Shown here: positions 22,955 through 56,190 of the stretch, piece by piece
Layout of the letters: the number at the start of each line of letters is the position of its first letter
How positions within the stretch are numbered: position 1 is the stretch's first letter
Assembly: GCA_948474755.1 (NCBI GenBank)
Contig: CAOLHI010001027.1
Location: 372,001 to 436,000 of the forward strand
Source: Ctenosaura bakeri
Taxonomy: Eukaryota; Chordata; Lepidosauria; Squamata; Iguanidae
Direction: 5' to 3'
Length of the DNA stretch: 64,000 nucleotides
Translations under genes and position numbers: made by a program
Notes under the pieces: model-generated
What the model saw: the letters and a program-made list of their open reading frames with translations, nothing else
Database searches by the model: none
What the model was told of the DNA's origin: nothing

Positions 22955-23385
22955 TTTACTGACCAACCAAAATGCAGAAAATGCATCACACAAACTTTCA
23001 GAGCTTCACTGTCTTCTTTATTAGGCAAAGATGTGAAAAGTTGTACAAGAGAAGAAAAATGGCAATGTTAGAGTCACAGGCTTTTACTGCCCTTTGTCCT
23101 GAGTCCTCACATGGCCAAGAAGGAGAGTGGCCTCTCCTTGCACTGATATCCCTCTAGGCCTCTTAATTGGCAACAGAAATGACATCTGAGACAAAATGTA
23201 GGCCTGTGGCTCTAACATAGTCACTTTTCTTCTCCTGTATGATTTTTAACAACTTTGCCTGATGAAGAAGCCAGTGAAGCTTGCATGATGTATTTTGTGC
23301 ATTTTGATTGGCCAATAAAGTTATTGCTCTTTTGTGGATTTTGGATTTTGTTGTATTTTGCTGCATGGCCAGCATAGCTACCCCT
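22955..23385. mobile_element. Head-to-head inverted pair of retroelement 3' tails (Penelope-like)
   Basis: The right arm (about 23185-23380) carries CCTGATGAAGAAGCCAGTGA and TGATTGGCCAATAAAGTTAT, typical of 3' tails of reptile Penelope-like elements. The left arm (about 22960-23100) is its approximate reverse complement (CCAACCAAAATGCAGAAAAT, TTCTTTATTAGGCAAAGATG). The arms differ by point changes and small gaps. Confidence 0.55.
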
Positions 23386-26198
23386 GAATATGTTTCCTGT
23401 TAATAAGTAAAGCTGCTGCTATATGTAAAAATAAAAGTAAGATAAACCTATGTAAGTTCAACCAACCAAAAACAATTGAGAGTGGTCTTAAATTCTTCTT
23501 TGTAGTTTATGTATACATATGCTTCATTTATTTTGAAACTTTATTAGTTTGCTGGTTGTTAGTATTTGAATTAGGTCTTCTTTTTCTTTTTTCAGTGATT
23601 GTGTGTATTATCTCCATTTTTGTTTATTTGTTGGTGCTCTTGAGGACTTTGAATCTGAAGCCAGTAACGATCAGTTATCAACACTGTTTGTGTTACGACT
23701 GAATGCCCTTTTTTACTCTCATGAGTTTCCCACTCTGTCCCTGGTCATGTGAGGAAACTCATTATAAGCTGGGAATGTATGGATTTTGGCCTCAGCAAAT
23801 TCCACAGTCTCTGAGACTGGAAAATGTGCCTTCAGGATAGTCAAAATTGTGGTGGTAAAGATCAGGAATGAGCAATGGTGGGAAGCTGGAGGGCTGCTTT
23901 AGCCACCCAGCAGACCTTGGAGGACAACACACTACTCATAAAATAATTTTTTCCCCTCAAGTGCCCTATAAATACTTTGGGAGGCATTTTTGCTGTGTTT
24001 TTAGAATGCCCTTGGCCATTTTAAGCCCAAGAGAACACTTTTTGGAAAAAGGAAGTGATTGGACATTACTTTGTGTTCATGTCTTGTTTTTTTTTAAAGG
24101 CCTCTCCTCACCCTAAAATTAAATGAACCCAAATGCTTCCTAGAACTTCAGAAGCCACACAAACAGCCTTGGTGACTCTGTGCAGCCCATGAGTTGTAAT
24201 TTGCCCAACCTGATCAAGATGCTTGATTTGATTGCTGTGAGAAATTCCAATTGTAGATCTATAAGAGGATAAGAGGCCTATCATTTAAGCATGTGCATAA
24301 TACAGTCTCATAAGCCAAAGTATGAATTTAAAAAGACTGTATGGAGAACTTTTTAAAGGCAAATAAACAGAGCTGCTCCATTGCTTTACTGCAAGTTGTT
24401 TCATCCCACTCCACTCATCCTTAAAAGTATCAAAGTAGACTTCACAGTACTTATAATTGTATTTCATATATTTATTATTTTTGATAGAAGTTGTGAGGCC
24501 TCAGTCAGGATGGGAAGCATGGAGTGGTGGAGGGAATGTTAAACTGTGTGTCTCTACCACCTTCCTGATGAAAATCATTCATCTTCAAAGCTGCCAGGGA
24601 AGAAGAAAGCTCCCATTGCTATCTGCATGCAATCGCATTTCTGTAACAGGTCTGTTTTGCCAGGATAGAAAGTTACAGATTACTTTGCAGTTTCCCTGAG
24701 CATAATCTTTATAATATATATGTAATCTTTGTTCTGTATTCATTGCTCCAGAGTGGCAGGACTCATGTGATCTACTTTCCCTGCTTGTATTTGCAGTTTC
24801 AGTTTAATTTATCATTTGAGCAATAGGGATGGGAAGAATGTCCTTGATGTTTACAGTCTTGACAAAAGCTACTGTATTTGCATCTCTTGAGATTCACTGC
24901 GACAACAGATGCATCTCACCTTGAGAATTCACATCTTTGAAAGGCTTACCAAGCGTTTTGGAGAAATAAAATGTGCACAGAACAATATACACATTTTAAA
25001 TTGAGGATAGTTAAAAATATACATAGTGGGAAAAATACATAGGATTAAATTTTAACAAATAGGGCAGAATCCATGAATCAAGTGAAATAAGTAAATAAAT
25101 ATGCATATGAAGAACAAATGCATGCAAATTTCCATGTGTAAGAAAGCCACATGGTCTCACAACCCAGTGCAAAGGACAGGAACAAATTTCTGGTGGGATT
25201 CAGAGAAACACAGTAAAATCAAGATGGAGTAGTTGATAACAATGCTGAGAATTCTGTCAGAAAAATGTGGGCATTTATGTAGGAACAAGGAGGAAGACTA
25301 TGCTTCTACATAGTCTTCCCCTTTTCGCTGTTGCCTTATCCCCTACCAACCATTTGCATTCCTTCTGTTCTTCTGTCTGTTGAAAGCCATTTGGATTTAG
25401 AGGGGAAAACAGGCTGTTTATGTCAGGTGGTGTGCACATATACCCTTTCGTGTTTTTGCTTGACGAGGTATCTTTGGTGCAAAACATAGTTGTGAGGGTG
25501 TAGTTGTACTTCTTCCCTGCTTATGGCCTTCTTAGAAAGGGAGGCCGTTAGTATAATTTAGCACAATTTACTCTTCAAGCAGTGTACAAGGTGGACTGAA
25601 GGTGTTATTTTCAGGGAGTATCGTATCCCAGGGCTACAATACTCGTTTTACAGAAGGAAAATAGGTAGCTGAATTATTGTTTTCTGCAGTAATTCAGAAA
25701 ATAAAGAGTTCCCAAATTTAGGACAAGTCCTATAAACTGATGCCATCAGGCAGGTTTACTGCAAAACACCCTGTGCTGTTGAGAAGTCCACTGTGTCCTG
25801 TGCTGCCTTCTCTTTTTGCAGTTCCTGGTTGTTGGCTCATGATGATGGCATTTCATTAATTTCATAATAAACATCCTAAGACACGTGAAGGAAGATGAAA
25901 TGTTTCTCGCTCACCAGCATGATTAAGATATTAGTGGCTGGTTTGGGGTAATCAAAACAGTCCAGAATGCTAAGCCGTCATCAACAATAGGAAACTGCTC
26001 CTTATCCCTTGTTGTCACTATGGATTAGTGGCAGCAGAAGGGCAACTCAGGTGGCAGCTGGAATACCATTTTACTGCTGAGTGCATACTTTTTTGTGAAG
26101 TCATGATGCTGATGAGGCCATGCATGCTTCCTGAAGAGGTGTTGAGTGAAGTTAGAGAGAGTTTCAGTTAAACTGGATAATAGAGATCCATTGATCTA

Positions 26199-26656
26199 CA
26201 GTCAGCCAGGATTAGGGGCATAGGACCCCTGCAAAAGTGGAAAAATCACAACTATCAAAATGTGTATGTTTGTGGTAAGGGGCCAAGATTTGATGAAGAG
26301 AATAGACACCCTGGGTCCAAGCCAGGTCAGGGAAGTGGAGTGGATTGGCATGGTGGCCCTATACTTCCTAACACATGCATCTCCTTCCTTGGATGTGTGC
26401 AGGGTATCAGGAGAAGGTTTGTGGTGCTGAGAACTGATTGTGATCTGTCCTTAACTGACCAGGCAGCAGCTGGAGGAGGAGGAGGAAGAGGAAGACCAGA
26501 GTCAGGTTTTTAAAGGCCTGTGTGGTCTGATTGGAGCTGCCAAGAGGGAAGGTTTTTCCAGAAAAGATGCGCTTGAGACAAGGAGGCAGGGAATGGAGAA
26601 ACTCACAAATAATGAAATCCATGAAAGTCAAGCCCACATATGTGGAGGGCTGACTG
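26199..26656. mobile_element. Tigger-like MITE (family D copy 3)
   Basis: It is bounded by TA dinucleotides; the right end TGTGGAGGGCTGACTG mirrors the left CAGTCAGCC. A small deletion removes part of the left inverted repeat. Length is 458 bp. Confidence 0.8.
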
Positions 26657-28784
26657 TAGTTAGTTTAGTGTAAGTCTTAAAAATACGTCTAATACATACT
26701 TGCTCAACCCTTAATGAAAACACTTATAAAAAGAGATGTAGCAGTTTCTCTGAACAATTGGTTCCAAGTCTGAAGTGTTCCTTGTCCCTCCCTTAGCTGT
26801 CTGGGACTAAAAAAGTCTATCAGTCTCATCTACTGTTGAGAAATTATGAGTGTTCTAGTCTGACACATCTGGAAGGCCAACAAGTTGGGGAAGGCTGCTT
26901 TAAAGAGAAATTGTTAAACCTTTTAGAAAGAAAAGTGACACTGAAAATGGCCATGTGTTCTCCTTTACAGAGAATATTTGATGGGTGGTCAGAGGACGGT
27001 CTTCTGTTTAGAAGGGATGCTGTGTTTTAAGGGCTGTCTGATCTGACCCCACTTTAAAGATAAAAAAAATATTAAGAACTGGGAGCAGAGGATTTGAAGT
27101 TGCTCAGCAGCAGTTTGTGCCTTGAGAAAAAATGTATTGCAGCAAAAGTTGCAGGTTTCCCTACTTCAGCGAGATTATTTCATTTAAATTACAGAAGTTA
27201 TTTATAAATTTGTAACTCTGAGGATAAATGAGCACACGCATACATTTTATGCCAACCAGTCTCCAATTTTGGGTTGATGCATGAGTGACACCCTAAGGGG
27301 AAGCTGACTGCAGGAGTCCAATGACCAGGGTCTTCTTCACCCCAACCCTTCTCTTACTCTCTTTGTGGTATCCAGGAGGAGGGGAACTGAAAGCCAGTTC
27401 CTACCAAGAAGGCAACACTGATTTTTTTTCTTAAGTTCACTGGTAGCTGGGAGTGGTGGGTGGTAAATATGGTCCAGGCTTTAGTCTGAACTTTAAAGGA
27501 GTTAACCAAGGTTCTGACCTATTTTGGTGGTAGGGTATATCACCTTGGTTAGGTCCTTCATAGTTTGGACTAAAATCCAGAATACATTCATTGCCCCATT
27601 GACAACTGTTCAGATTCTTCACAGAAAATTGCCATAGACCTGCCAACTTGCTGTCTACTAGGTTTCATTTGCCAGCATCTCAGAGAAAGACTCTAGATGT
27701 GGAAAGACAGCATCAGTCAGGTGGTCAGGAAAAGCCTTGTCATCCAAGCTATATGGAGCAATGTGTGCATGGCTGAGAGATGAATGGCTTCTAGGTTTCC
27801 AGATTCTGGCTTAGTCACTGTGTGAGTGGAACAGTGTTGCGTATAACCCTCTGTCCCAAGTTTGTGACTTGGTGCCTGTCATGTGCTCACAGCAGCTCTT
27901 TTCCTAGAACTGTTGACCACAAAAGGAGGAACCTGAGCACCTCTGAGATGTGCAGTTTTGAAGGATTGTTATCTGGAGAATACTGGTAGCCAGCTAACCC
28001 CAGAGAGTAGACTCCTGCTTTTATAGCTGTGTGCTTGCATCATTCCTAACATCAAGGTGAGTCCTTTGGTGATGCTGCCTCCACCTGCCACAGTACAAAA
28101 GCATGTGTTTCCACAACTATGCCACCATGTCATAGTTGTGCCCATGTGCATGTATAAAAATAGTATTCTTTAAAAAGACTGTGAAGGGGGTAAGGTTGTA
28201 ACATGGAAGATTCTGCTTTCATTTTATATGACTGGGGGGATGGAATTTTGTGCCTTTTTCCCCAGTTTTATTCCAGTTATTGTAATAAGGGTTGAGTCAG
28301 GTACACTCCCCCCATGGGAAGATGCCCATTATGGTTCAGGGACTTGTGAGTCCCTTTGAATTAGCATTTGGTGCATTCTGCCTTTTACTGATTGAGAAAT
28401 GGCCTACTTCAGCAAGATTCGCCTTCTTCCTCAGCCATTTGGTCATGTTTTCTTCCACTGTTTGTTTGGAAAGCCTGTGCCTCGGAGGCTTCGTCACTCA
28501 CTTGCTCTGTCTCCTGGGCTGATGTTTAGCAGGAGGAGAAACATTTCTATCAGCAGCAATCCAACTTTCTATTACAGAAGGTGCTGAAGTGACGGGATAT
28601 CAATTCCAGATTTGTTGGGAACTGCACTGACACTTGTCAGCAAAAAGCATGTGGTTGTGGTGGGATCCTGTCAACAATTACTTTCCTTTGGCCTTCTATG
28701 CATCGGTGTATGTGGGTAAGCGTTGGCATTTCAGAGGAGACCCAAATGGTTCTGGAGTCAGAAGGGAGGTCTCAGATGCCAAAG

Positions 28785-28895
28785 GTTGAAAAAGTTAACT
28801 TTTTTGGACTACAGCTTTCCAAATCTCTCAACCAGCATGGCTGGCTGGGGGATTGGGGGAGTTGTAGTCCAAAAAAGTAACTGTTCTGAGCTCTG
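28785..28895. mobile_element. Short palindromic MITE
   Basis: Arms AAGTTAACTTTTTTGGACTA and TAGTCCAAAAAAGTAACTGT flank CCAGCATGGCTGGCTGGG. The family recurs in decayed form at about 21490, 47160, 48980 and 51720. Confidence 0.65.
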
Positions 28896-31800
28896 CTTAT
28901 ATGAAACCTACATTGGAGAAGTATGATGCTGGTGAATTAATGAGGTGCATGCTTAATTTATTGCTTTGTGTGTTCCGAACTGAGCCCTGGCATTAACTGG
29001 CTCTTGGCTTGTGTTTTATACCTGGACTGTAAATTTGACTTACAGTAAATCTCTTTCAGTTGCAGCCTAACATTTAATGTTGGAATTGTTTACATAGGAA
29101 CTATGCTGATTTGTTTTGGGCCTCTTGTGGCTAGAATGAGCTGTAAAACTGAAAGCAGTCATTCAAATTAAGCTCTTCAGAACTGGAGCTGATAGTGTCA
29201 AGAATGCTTTAGACGGTGGGACTGTTGGTGTCTCAGGAAACAATTAAGGGCTGAATGCTGTTCAGAGTGAAAACATTTTGGAACATGTGCACAGAGACCT
29301 AAATTAATAATAAATTAATTCTCTCATAAGCCTTACAAATGTGAAAGGAGTGCAAATCTTTCGAACTGAGGGCAGAGTGGGCATCCTGTGCACACACTAT
29401 GACCTTCTAAGCTAGAGCTGAGCCCTGGCATTGAAGGCAGGAGAACTCATCCATCAGGCAACAAACCCTTGTTAGCTGCATCTGTATGATAAAGGACATG
29501 AAAAACTGCCTCTTACCAGTGGTCTGCTCAGTGATGTGGAGTTTCTAGAGTAAGTAATATAGGCTGATCAGTGAATGCATTGCTAATCTTGTTTCCATTT
29601 TGCAAAATCTTTTGGTTCTCAGTTATAAGTGCAGGTAGTCAAGGCAAAATGTGGTAAGTTGCCTGTGCCCACAGACTGGTATTCATCTAACAGTGAAACA
29701 GAAAATTTTCCAGTGATTTGGCGCATTAGGTTTAACAGTTATATTCAAATATGTTCTAAACTTTGTATGAAACGTATTTTATTGGAATATTTATAATAAT
29801 GTAAAGAGAATAGCACATATTTCCATTTTATTTACCAAGAAATGACTACTCCTGAAAGAATTCTGGTTGTTTTTAGGACACATACCAAAAGAGACCTGCA
29901 CTTGATATATTTTTATTTCAACAGTTTAACTTCCTTTGGCTGGGGCATGACTGCAGGACCTTCAGTTTCACTAACCTGTTTTCTGCACTGCTTATCAGTT
30001 CCACTTCAGGTTAAGGCAATGTGATTCAGTTCAGCTGACTGAACATCTTGTTTCATTAATGAATGGATATCAGTCTGTGGGCACAGGGAACTTGCAAGGT
30101 TTTGTTGTCATTACTTGTATGTGTGACTAACAGAGAAGCAAAAGGTTTTGCAAAATAGAAAGAATGCTCAGAATTTTGGGGTATAAGAACTTGTATCCCT
30201 CAGTGCATACAAAGATGTGTTCTATTGCTGGGCTGTGGTCCCAGCTCATTCCACAACTCAGACTCATGCCATCACTGGCATTTCAACTTGATCCTCTGAG
30301 AGGGAAGAGAACCAAACCTGCCCACAATACCATCTCTTTCAGTTCTAGGATTCTAGTCAGAGCAGTGCAAACAGTGCATTGATGGGTTTTTGTGTCCCTC
30401 TGGATGATAAACCAGAGCTTTAGGAGAAGTGTCACTCCTGGCTGCTGTGCTCAGCTTGCAAAGTTGCTGTGTTCAGAGTTCAGGAAGTCTCGTGACCAAG
30501 TCTAGCCTGGAAGGCAAGGGGCTTAATCTCCTTCCCACCCCCTTTTCATGCAGTTCTTGCCAGAGGCAGTCCTTTTTCTGTGGTCCTGGCCAAGGCTCTC
30601 CGTCTGCCCTCAGCAAAGCTGCAGGTTAGTGTCTTTGCTCCAGTCAGTGCCTTGACTAATGGTGAAGAGCAGCTGCTTACACCCTGCCTGTTCTGCCTGT
30701 CTGTGACTGGTAGAAAGGCTTAATGGAACGCCAAGGAGAAGGGAGGCTTGTAATACATGAATGGATACATCACAGCCTAGGGAATCAGAGAATGGAAAAG
30801 CTACAAACAGGCATTCAGATGAAATTTCTGTTGTGAAGATTCAGATGACACTTGTTCTTGGACCCTGTATAATAAGTAGTTCAACAGATGGAAAAAGAAT
30901 TTTGTGACTAGTCAGATTGATCAGAGACCAAGTGCGGTGGGTGGGAACAGGACACGCTTAGCTTGGCTCATTTGCCTGAGAGTTACCTGGAGGGATGCTC
31001 TATAAACACACCTCCTCACTGTGTTCTGGACTCTGGACTGTCTGGTTTTTGGGAGGGGGGCTCTTCTAGATGGATGCTACCATTATGCGCCATTGGCTTT
31101 GACTAACTCAGGCTCCTGGTCTGTGACTCTAGAGCAGGGGACTGGAAGACTGTTTCATAGTGATGTTCATTTATGCATAATATTCCAGGAATTGTCTTTA
31201 TCTCCTTATTATCTGACTTGCTTTATTGTCATTGTTTTAGTGTTATTTTATCTTTTATGTTATTACGTTCTGTTCAGTTGCTGGATTGGGTGGTTTGAAA
31301 ACATAGAAAAATAACATGCTATATGCAGGAAGATACCATTACCACTATGCAGGAATTAGGCTTAGGAAAAGCCTTTTTTCCCCCTTTTTTTAAAAATTAG
31401 TTCTGTGCTGAGGCTAGGGTAAGGAATGCTATTTGGAACCTGCGTTTCTCTCCAGTCAGCCTGTAGCCTCCAAGCCCCATCCCACCTCTCTGAAGGCAGA
31501 CTGGGAGGTGGCATAAGCTGGCAGTTTCCCACCCCAGCAGCATTGCAAGAATGGGCAGAAGGCAGATTGAGATTTACTGGCATATCTCTGAATGATTTGC
31601 AGTCATTCAGTTTACAACAGTTTCACAACAGAAACAATGAAGCAATCTTCTTCCACCGAAAATGAGACTGATTAAATCAAGAAGGTTAGGGGCTGGGGGC
31701 TGGAAGTAGATTTACGCTTGAAAGGATTTGTGTGTGAGCTTCAGTATGGAAAAAATCTTACTCGGCTCTGCACATGCTTCAAGGCACCTTGTTCTGCAGT

Positions 31801-32024
31801 TTTGAGCCTCCTTTGTGGAGCACAAAACCTAGCTCCAGGTCATGGACTTCAGGGAAACTAATTAGTTCCCACAAGGCCCAAAAGCTACCCAGTCCTTCTC
31901 TAGTGTCCTGTTATCCTTAGCTGTACTCACAGTTACATAAGCCAGAAGACAGTTTTTCCAGTTTAACTGATAGTTAGAATTGTAGTCTTATTTATGTTTA
32001 TCCATCCCTACTGGATCCCAAAAC

Positions 32025-32242
32025 CCTGAAGGCACTAGATCCTATCTGATCTCAGAAGCTAAGCAGGGTTAGGCCTAGTAAGCACAGAGGAGAGACTACT
32101 AAGTAATTCCAGATTCTGCAGGCTATATTTCAGTGGAAGGCAGTGGCAAATCGCCTCCAATTATTTCTTGCTTAAGAAAATCCTATGGAATTCTTGGGGT
32201 CGCTGTAAGTCAGCAGCTGACTTGCAGACACATACTTACTGA
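32025..32242 (+). mobile_element. 5S-rRNA-derived SINE
   Basis: The head TCTGATCTCAGAAGCTAAGC followed by AGGGTTAGGCCTAG matches the internal promoter region of 5S rRNA. The body GGCTATATTTCAGTGGAAGG and tail with GCTGACTTGCAGACACATAC are shared with the fragments at 8553 and 16026. Confidence 0.8.
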
Positions 32243-32470
32243 ATCAGATCAAGGGCCTATCTAGTCTGCTGTTCTGTTATTTCAGTGGCAGACTAGACAC
32301 TGTGGGAAATCCAAAGTAGGAACATGAATACAGGCACCATCCTGCTTGTGTTCACCAGCAATGATTTTCAGAGGGTTTTTTCCCCCTGGTTGTGGAGATA
32401 ATGGATAGCTGTCACAACTAATAGCTATTAATAGCCTTTTCTTCCACAAATTTGCCTCCCCCTCCCCTCA
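32243..32470. mobile_element. CR1/L3-like LINE 3' region
   Basis: CAGATCAAGGGCCTATCTAG, CAGTGGCAGACTAGACACTG and ACCAGCAATGATTTTCAGAG match the usual phrases of a reptile CR1-type 3' region, much decayed. Confidence 0.45.
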
Positions 32471-33002
32471 CACATGCAGTCGAGGTTTGTGTACTTTGCT
32501 GCATCCTATTATACTATAGGTAGGTTGCAATCCACAGTTTCACTGTGTGCTATGTGAAAAGTATCCTTTTGCCTGTATTCCAGATGTGGTCCTACAATAG
32601 ACCTGAATGACATAATAGTATTGGCAATCATTTTTTAAATTATGATTTTCCTAATGATATACAACACGGACTTTGCTCTGGTAGAGGCTCAGTGCTCTTA
32701 GGGTCATGTTATATGTTTCTCTGAAATCATGGCTTTGACATTTAAGTTCTCTGAAAATTCTTAGATGGATACCATCCGGACACAATGATGTTTTCTGTTT
32801 TCATTTTGTCAATAAGTTCTAAAAGTTTATCTCTTGGAAACCTTCATTTGTCTCAGTTTTTCAGTTGTTTATTTGTAAATCTCCAAATACCCTACTTCTT
32901 CGGTCATGGGCAATAAAAATCATTAATTTTTCTTCTCTTTAGTCTCCTTTCTTTATTTTTTATTTATTTATCCTAATCTCTTTATTCTCCTTTTTCTTTA
33001 CT

Positions 33003-33172
33003 GTTGTTGTATACCTTCAAGTCATTTCCAACTTATGGTGACCTTAAGGCGAACCTATCACAGGGTTTTCTGGGGCTGAGAGTGTGTGATGCATGCCCAA
33101 GGTAACCCAATGAGTTTCCAAGGCTGAGTGGGGAATCAAACTCTGATCTCCAAAGCACCACACCACACTGGC
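33003..33172 (-). mobile_element. tRNA-derived SINE
   Basis: A reverse copy of the element at 2477: ACCTTCAAGTCATTTCCAAC, CAAGGCTGAGTGGGGAATCA and a terminal CACCACACTGGC. Confidence 0.75.
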
Positions 33173-33639
33173 TGTCTCCTTTAGAACTAGTTTAATTGCA
33201 TTATCCAACATTTGCCTTGATAACTGCTTTCCTGTACCTACTTATACATGTATAAAATCTTTACTTTTGGTCTAGAATCTATTAATGATGAGCTCCTCAA
33301 AATCCCCTTTTATCTATTTTTGTCTGCTTGCATTTCCTCTCTGTAAGATTGTGTTACTTTCTTTCCTCTTTGTTTGGACAAAGTTTCCAGTTCCTAAAGG
33401 GAGCATTCTCCTGCCCCCAGTTTCTTTGCCACTGCATTTCAGTCATGCTGATGACCTCTTAGACTTTGTACTTGTAGTATGCATTCTACCTGAGCCTCTT
33501 TTACTAGAATTTGTATATTTATATTTAATTTATTTAAATAAATTCCAAGAGGACTAGGCTCTCTTGATTTTCCTTTTGGTTTCATTTTACCACTCATTGT
33601 TGCCAGTCAATTCAGCAACACTTGTAGATTGCACTAGAT

Positions 33640-34030
33640 CAGAGGTGTATCTAGGGTGGAGCAACTAGGGCCTGTGCCCTGGGCACCAATGCCTGGGGGG
33701 CGCTCTCCTGCCCACCCACCCCCTACACCTCCCCCGTTTTCACTGCCACCCTTTCTCACCTGCTGCCTCCCACGCCTGCCTCTCCCACGCTTGCCACCAA
33801 CCCCCCGTGCTTGCTCCCGCATCCACCATCACCTCCTCACACCTTCCCTGTGCCCCTCTGCCCCCTTCACACTTCCCCAATGCTCATTGCTGTCCCCCGC
33901 GCCCACTAGTGCTACCCTGCTCCCGCTTGCTACCGCCACCTTCGCAGGGCCCAGTGCAGAGCTGGCAGCAGTAGCATCCAGGGGCACAACTTCTGTGCTT
34001 GCCCCAGGAGCTAGCCCAGATATGCCACTG
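33640..34030. mobile_element. hAT-type non-autonomous element with C-rich core
   Basis: Inverted ends CAGAGGTGTATCTAGGGT and AGCCCAGATATGCCACTG are flanked by 8-bp CACTAGAT (33632-33639) and CACTACAT (34031-34038), 7 of 8 identical. The core 33690-33950 is strongly C/T-rich on this strand, which creates a long proline/serine open frame with no family match. Confidence 0.75.
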
Positions 34031-34304
34031 CACTACATCCTAGATAGCCACACTTAAAATGGGGGAACAAAGAAGTACAGCCTATAGGCTGCAGACATCC
34101 CACAGGACCCCATTTTGTGGCCTCAAAAGCCCCTGAGGCAATTTTTAAAAAATCACAGCAATTTTTAGCCAAAAAGCAGCTCAAAACTGCAGGGGTTTGT
34201 CCTTCAGCCCTCCCACAGCATCCCATGCCACCACTACCACCCTAAAAAACTGGAGAGGTAGAGTTGAAAAATGGCCCCCTCCAGAGTTTCCCACCCCTGA
34301 TGTA

Positions 34305-34393
34305 GCCTTGGGCACATCACACACTATTAGCCCCATAAAAGTTAGAGTCACCATATGTCAGAAATGACTTGAAGGCACACGTCAACAGCAAAG
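34305..34393 (+). mobile_element. tRNA-SINE 3' half
   Basis: CCTTGGGCACATCACACACT, then AGTCACCATATGTCAGAAAT and TTGAAGGCACACG, without the tRNA head. Confidence 0.65.
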
Positions 34394-35180
34394 CCTCTCA
34401 TCAATTCCATGGCTAACTATTCTAGAACACATCTATTCAGGTTATATAGAAGTGTTAACTTTGCTATTGTAACTGAGGGTAACTGAAGTCATCCTTTGCT
34501 ACAATACTTTCTCCTTTGGATGCTTCTCTGGTTCCCTCTCCATTCTAACATCACTTTGAGTATTTCAATCAGGGGAATGCTAGTCTGTTCTACCTACTTT
34601 ATGGGTGTGATATTGTCAGCCATGGTGATTTTGAGGAGGAATCAAGTTCTTCTGAGGTTTACAGCTTGTTTGAAACTGTCTCCCTCTTGACATATAAAAT
34701 GACAGTCCAAAGCCTCCAGGAATAGCAGTTCCCCTTTTAAGTAGTTTACGGAGTCCCCACAGTTTAACTTCAAAAAATTCCTTTTTTTTTTTTTTGGAGA
34801 GGGAGTTGGACTTTTTGCAACCTGTGCTATCCACAGAAGGTCCCAGGGCAAAAAAAGAAGGGGAAAAAAGGGCTCCAGATCTGCCAAACTTGCCTATCCC
34901 TGTTCTGGAGTTGGTATCAAACTGGTTTTCTACATACCACCAAGTTTCTGTTAAATCTATATTTTTCTTTAAAACTAAACACTCCAACTCTCAAATCTTG
35001 GCTCAGAGATTTCTGACATTAGTACACAAACAACTATATACAGTGCTTCTCTTTAGAACTCCCTGATGTACACATTTTCTTCTGTGTGCCTTCAGCCTCA
35101 ACTCAGCCCCTGTCATTTTTCCCTCAGGGTCTAATTTAACTAAGCCATCTTCCTTTCTGTTTGCTTCTCTTCAGGTTAAC

Positions 35181-35186
35181 ATGTGA
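35181..35186 (+). promoter_or_regulatory. PLEKHM1: Minimal start-stop upstream ORF in PLEKHM1 leader
   Basis: ATG is followed at once by TGA, 31 nt before the main start codon and within the same exon. Start-stop elements are known to stall ribosomes and reduce downstream initiation; its action here is inferred. Confidence 0.5.
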
Positions 35187-35217
35187 TTCCAGAGCTGGGC
35201 AGAAGCAGAGATAAGAC

Positions 35218-55456
<20,239 letters not shown>

Positions 55457-56190
55457 CTTCTCAGTTGGGGGCACCACTCCTTGAAGCAGGGTGGGACCTG
55501 GTCTCAAGGCAGCCTAAAGGCCAGCTGGGGAAAAGACACAACAGGCAGAGACTGTGAGGCTAAGGAAGGTCTCTGTGCAGCCACTCACCTCCTTCTACCC
55601 AGGCTCTAACACAGCAGCAATCACATATCCTCTTATAGAGACTCTGGTTGCCACCACTATTGAGAAGGGGCCCACAGAGGTCGCGTCAGAAGAAGTAGGA
55701 GGACTTCTTTGTCCTGATCTGTTGCCTGTTAGAGCCATTTCCTTTCCCTTGAGCCTCACTGTCTCCTGCTTTTCCAGAGGAACACATGCCTGTCTTGTGT
55801 GTAGTGAGTGCTGGATATGTGTGTCACAAGGACTCCGAAACTTTAGTGGACATATCTTGATTTAGGCCCCAGTAAGAATGAGTTGGTTTTATTTTGGTAT
55901 TTTAAAAAAAATTTTTAATGCACTTTGTAGCAGAGTTCTCGTGCCTTCTGCACTTTACAGGCTACCCCTGAAATGCCACGTGCCAAACAGCTGCTGAATC
56001 CTCTGGGAACACATTCCACCCTCCCACCCCTTGGTCTTCTCCTTAAAACAAAGTGACCTTCTTAGAAATAACAAACCACTCCTCATCTTCTTTTTTTAAC
56101 GCTAATTCAAAGGATTCCAGAGATGAATTTTTATTTTCTTTTTACTCTTCTATGCAGATAATTAAAGTTTATTTAATAAGAAACTAACTT
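55457..56190 (+). other. PLEKHM1: PLEKHM1 3' UTR with polyadenylation signal
   Basis: This stretch follows the stop codon without recognisable repeats. An ATTAAA signal lies at 56161-56166, followed by A-rich sequence and a GT-rich stretch at about 56190-56200. I place the mRNA end near 56185-56195; the exact cleavage site is inferred. Confidence 0.65.

Larger units (their letters stand above)
18460..35174 (+). other. PLEKHM1: PLEKHM1 intron 1 (inferred), repeat-bearing, no gene seen
   Basis: I see no exon with a recognisable protein on either strand. It holds the separately listed repeats and some palindromic 'GGACTACAGCTCCCA'-type fragments (about 21490-21600, 22000-22110, 28790-28890). 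It is an intron only if exon 1 is at 16865; otherwise it is partly intergenic. Confidence 0.5.

Noticed and set aside
32025..32242. A genuine 5S rRNA gene
   Set aside because: Only part of 5S is present and it is fused to a SINE body and tail.
33656..34057. 133-codon proline/serine/cysteine-rich open frame
   Set aside because: It lies inside the C-rich core of a hAT-type element and reflects base bias.
18460..35170. Possible nested gene in the long intron 1
   Set aside because: Only short, motif-free open frames and repeats were seen on both strands.
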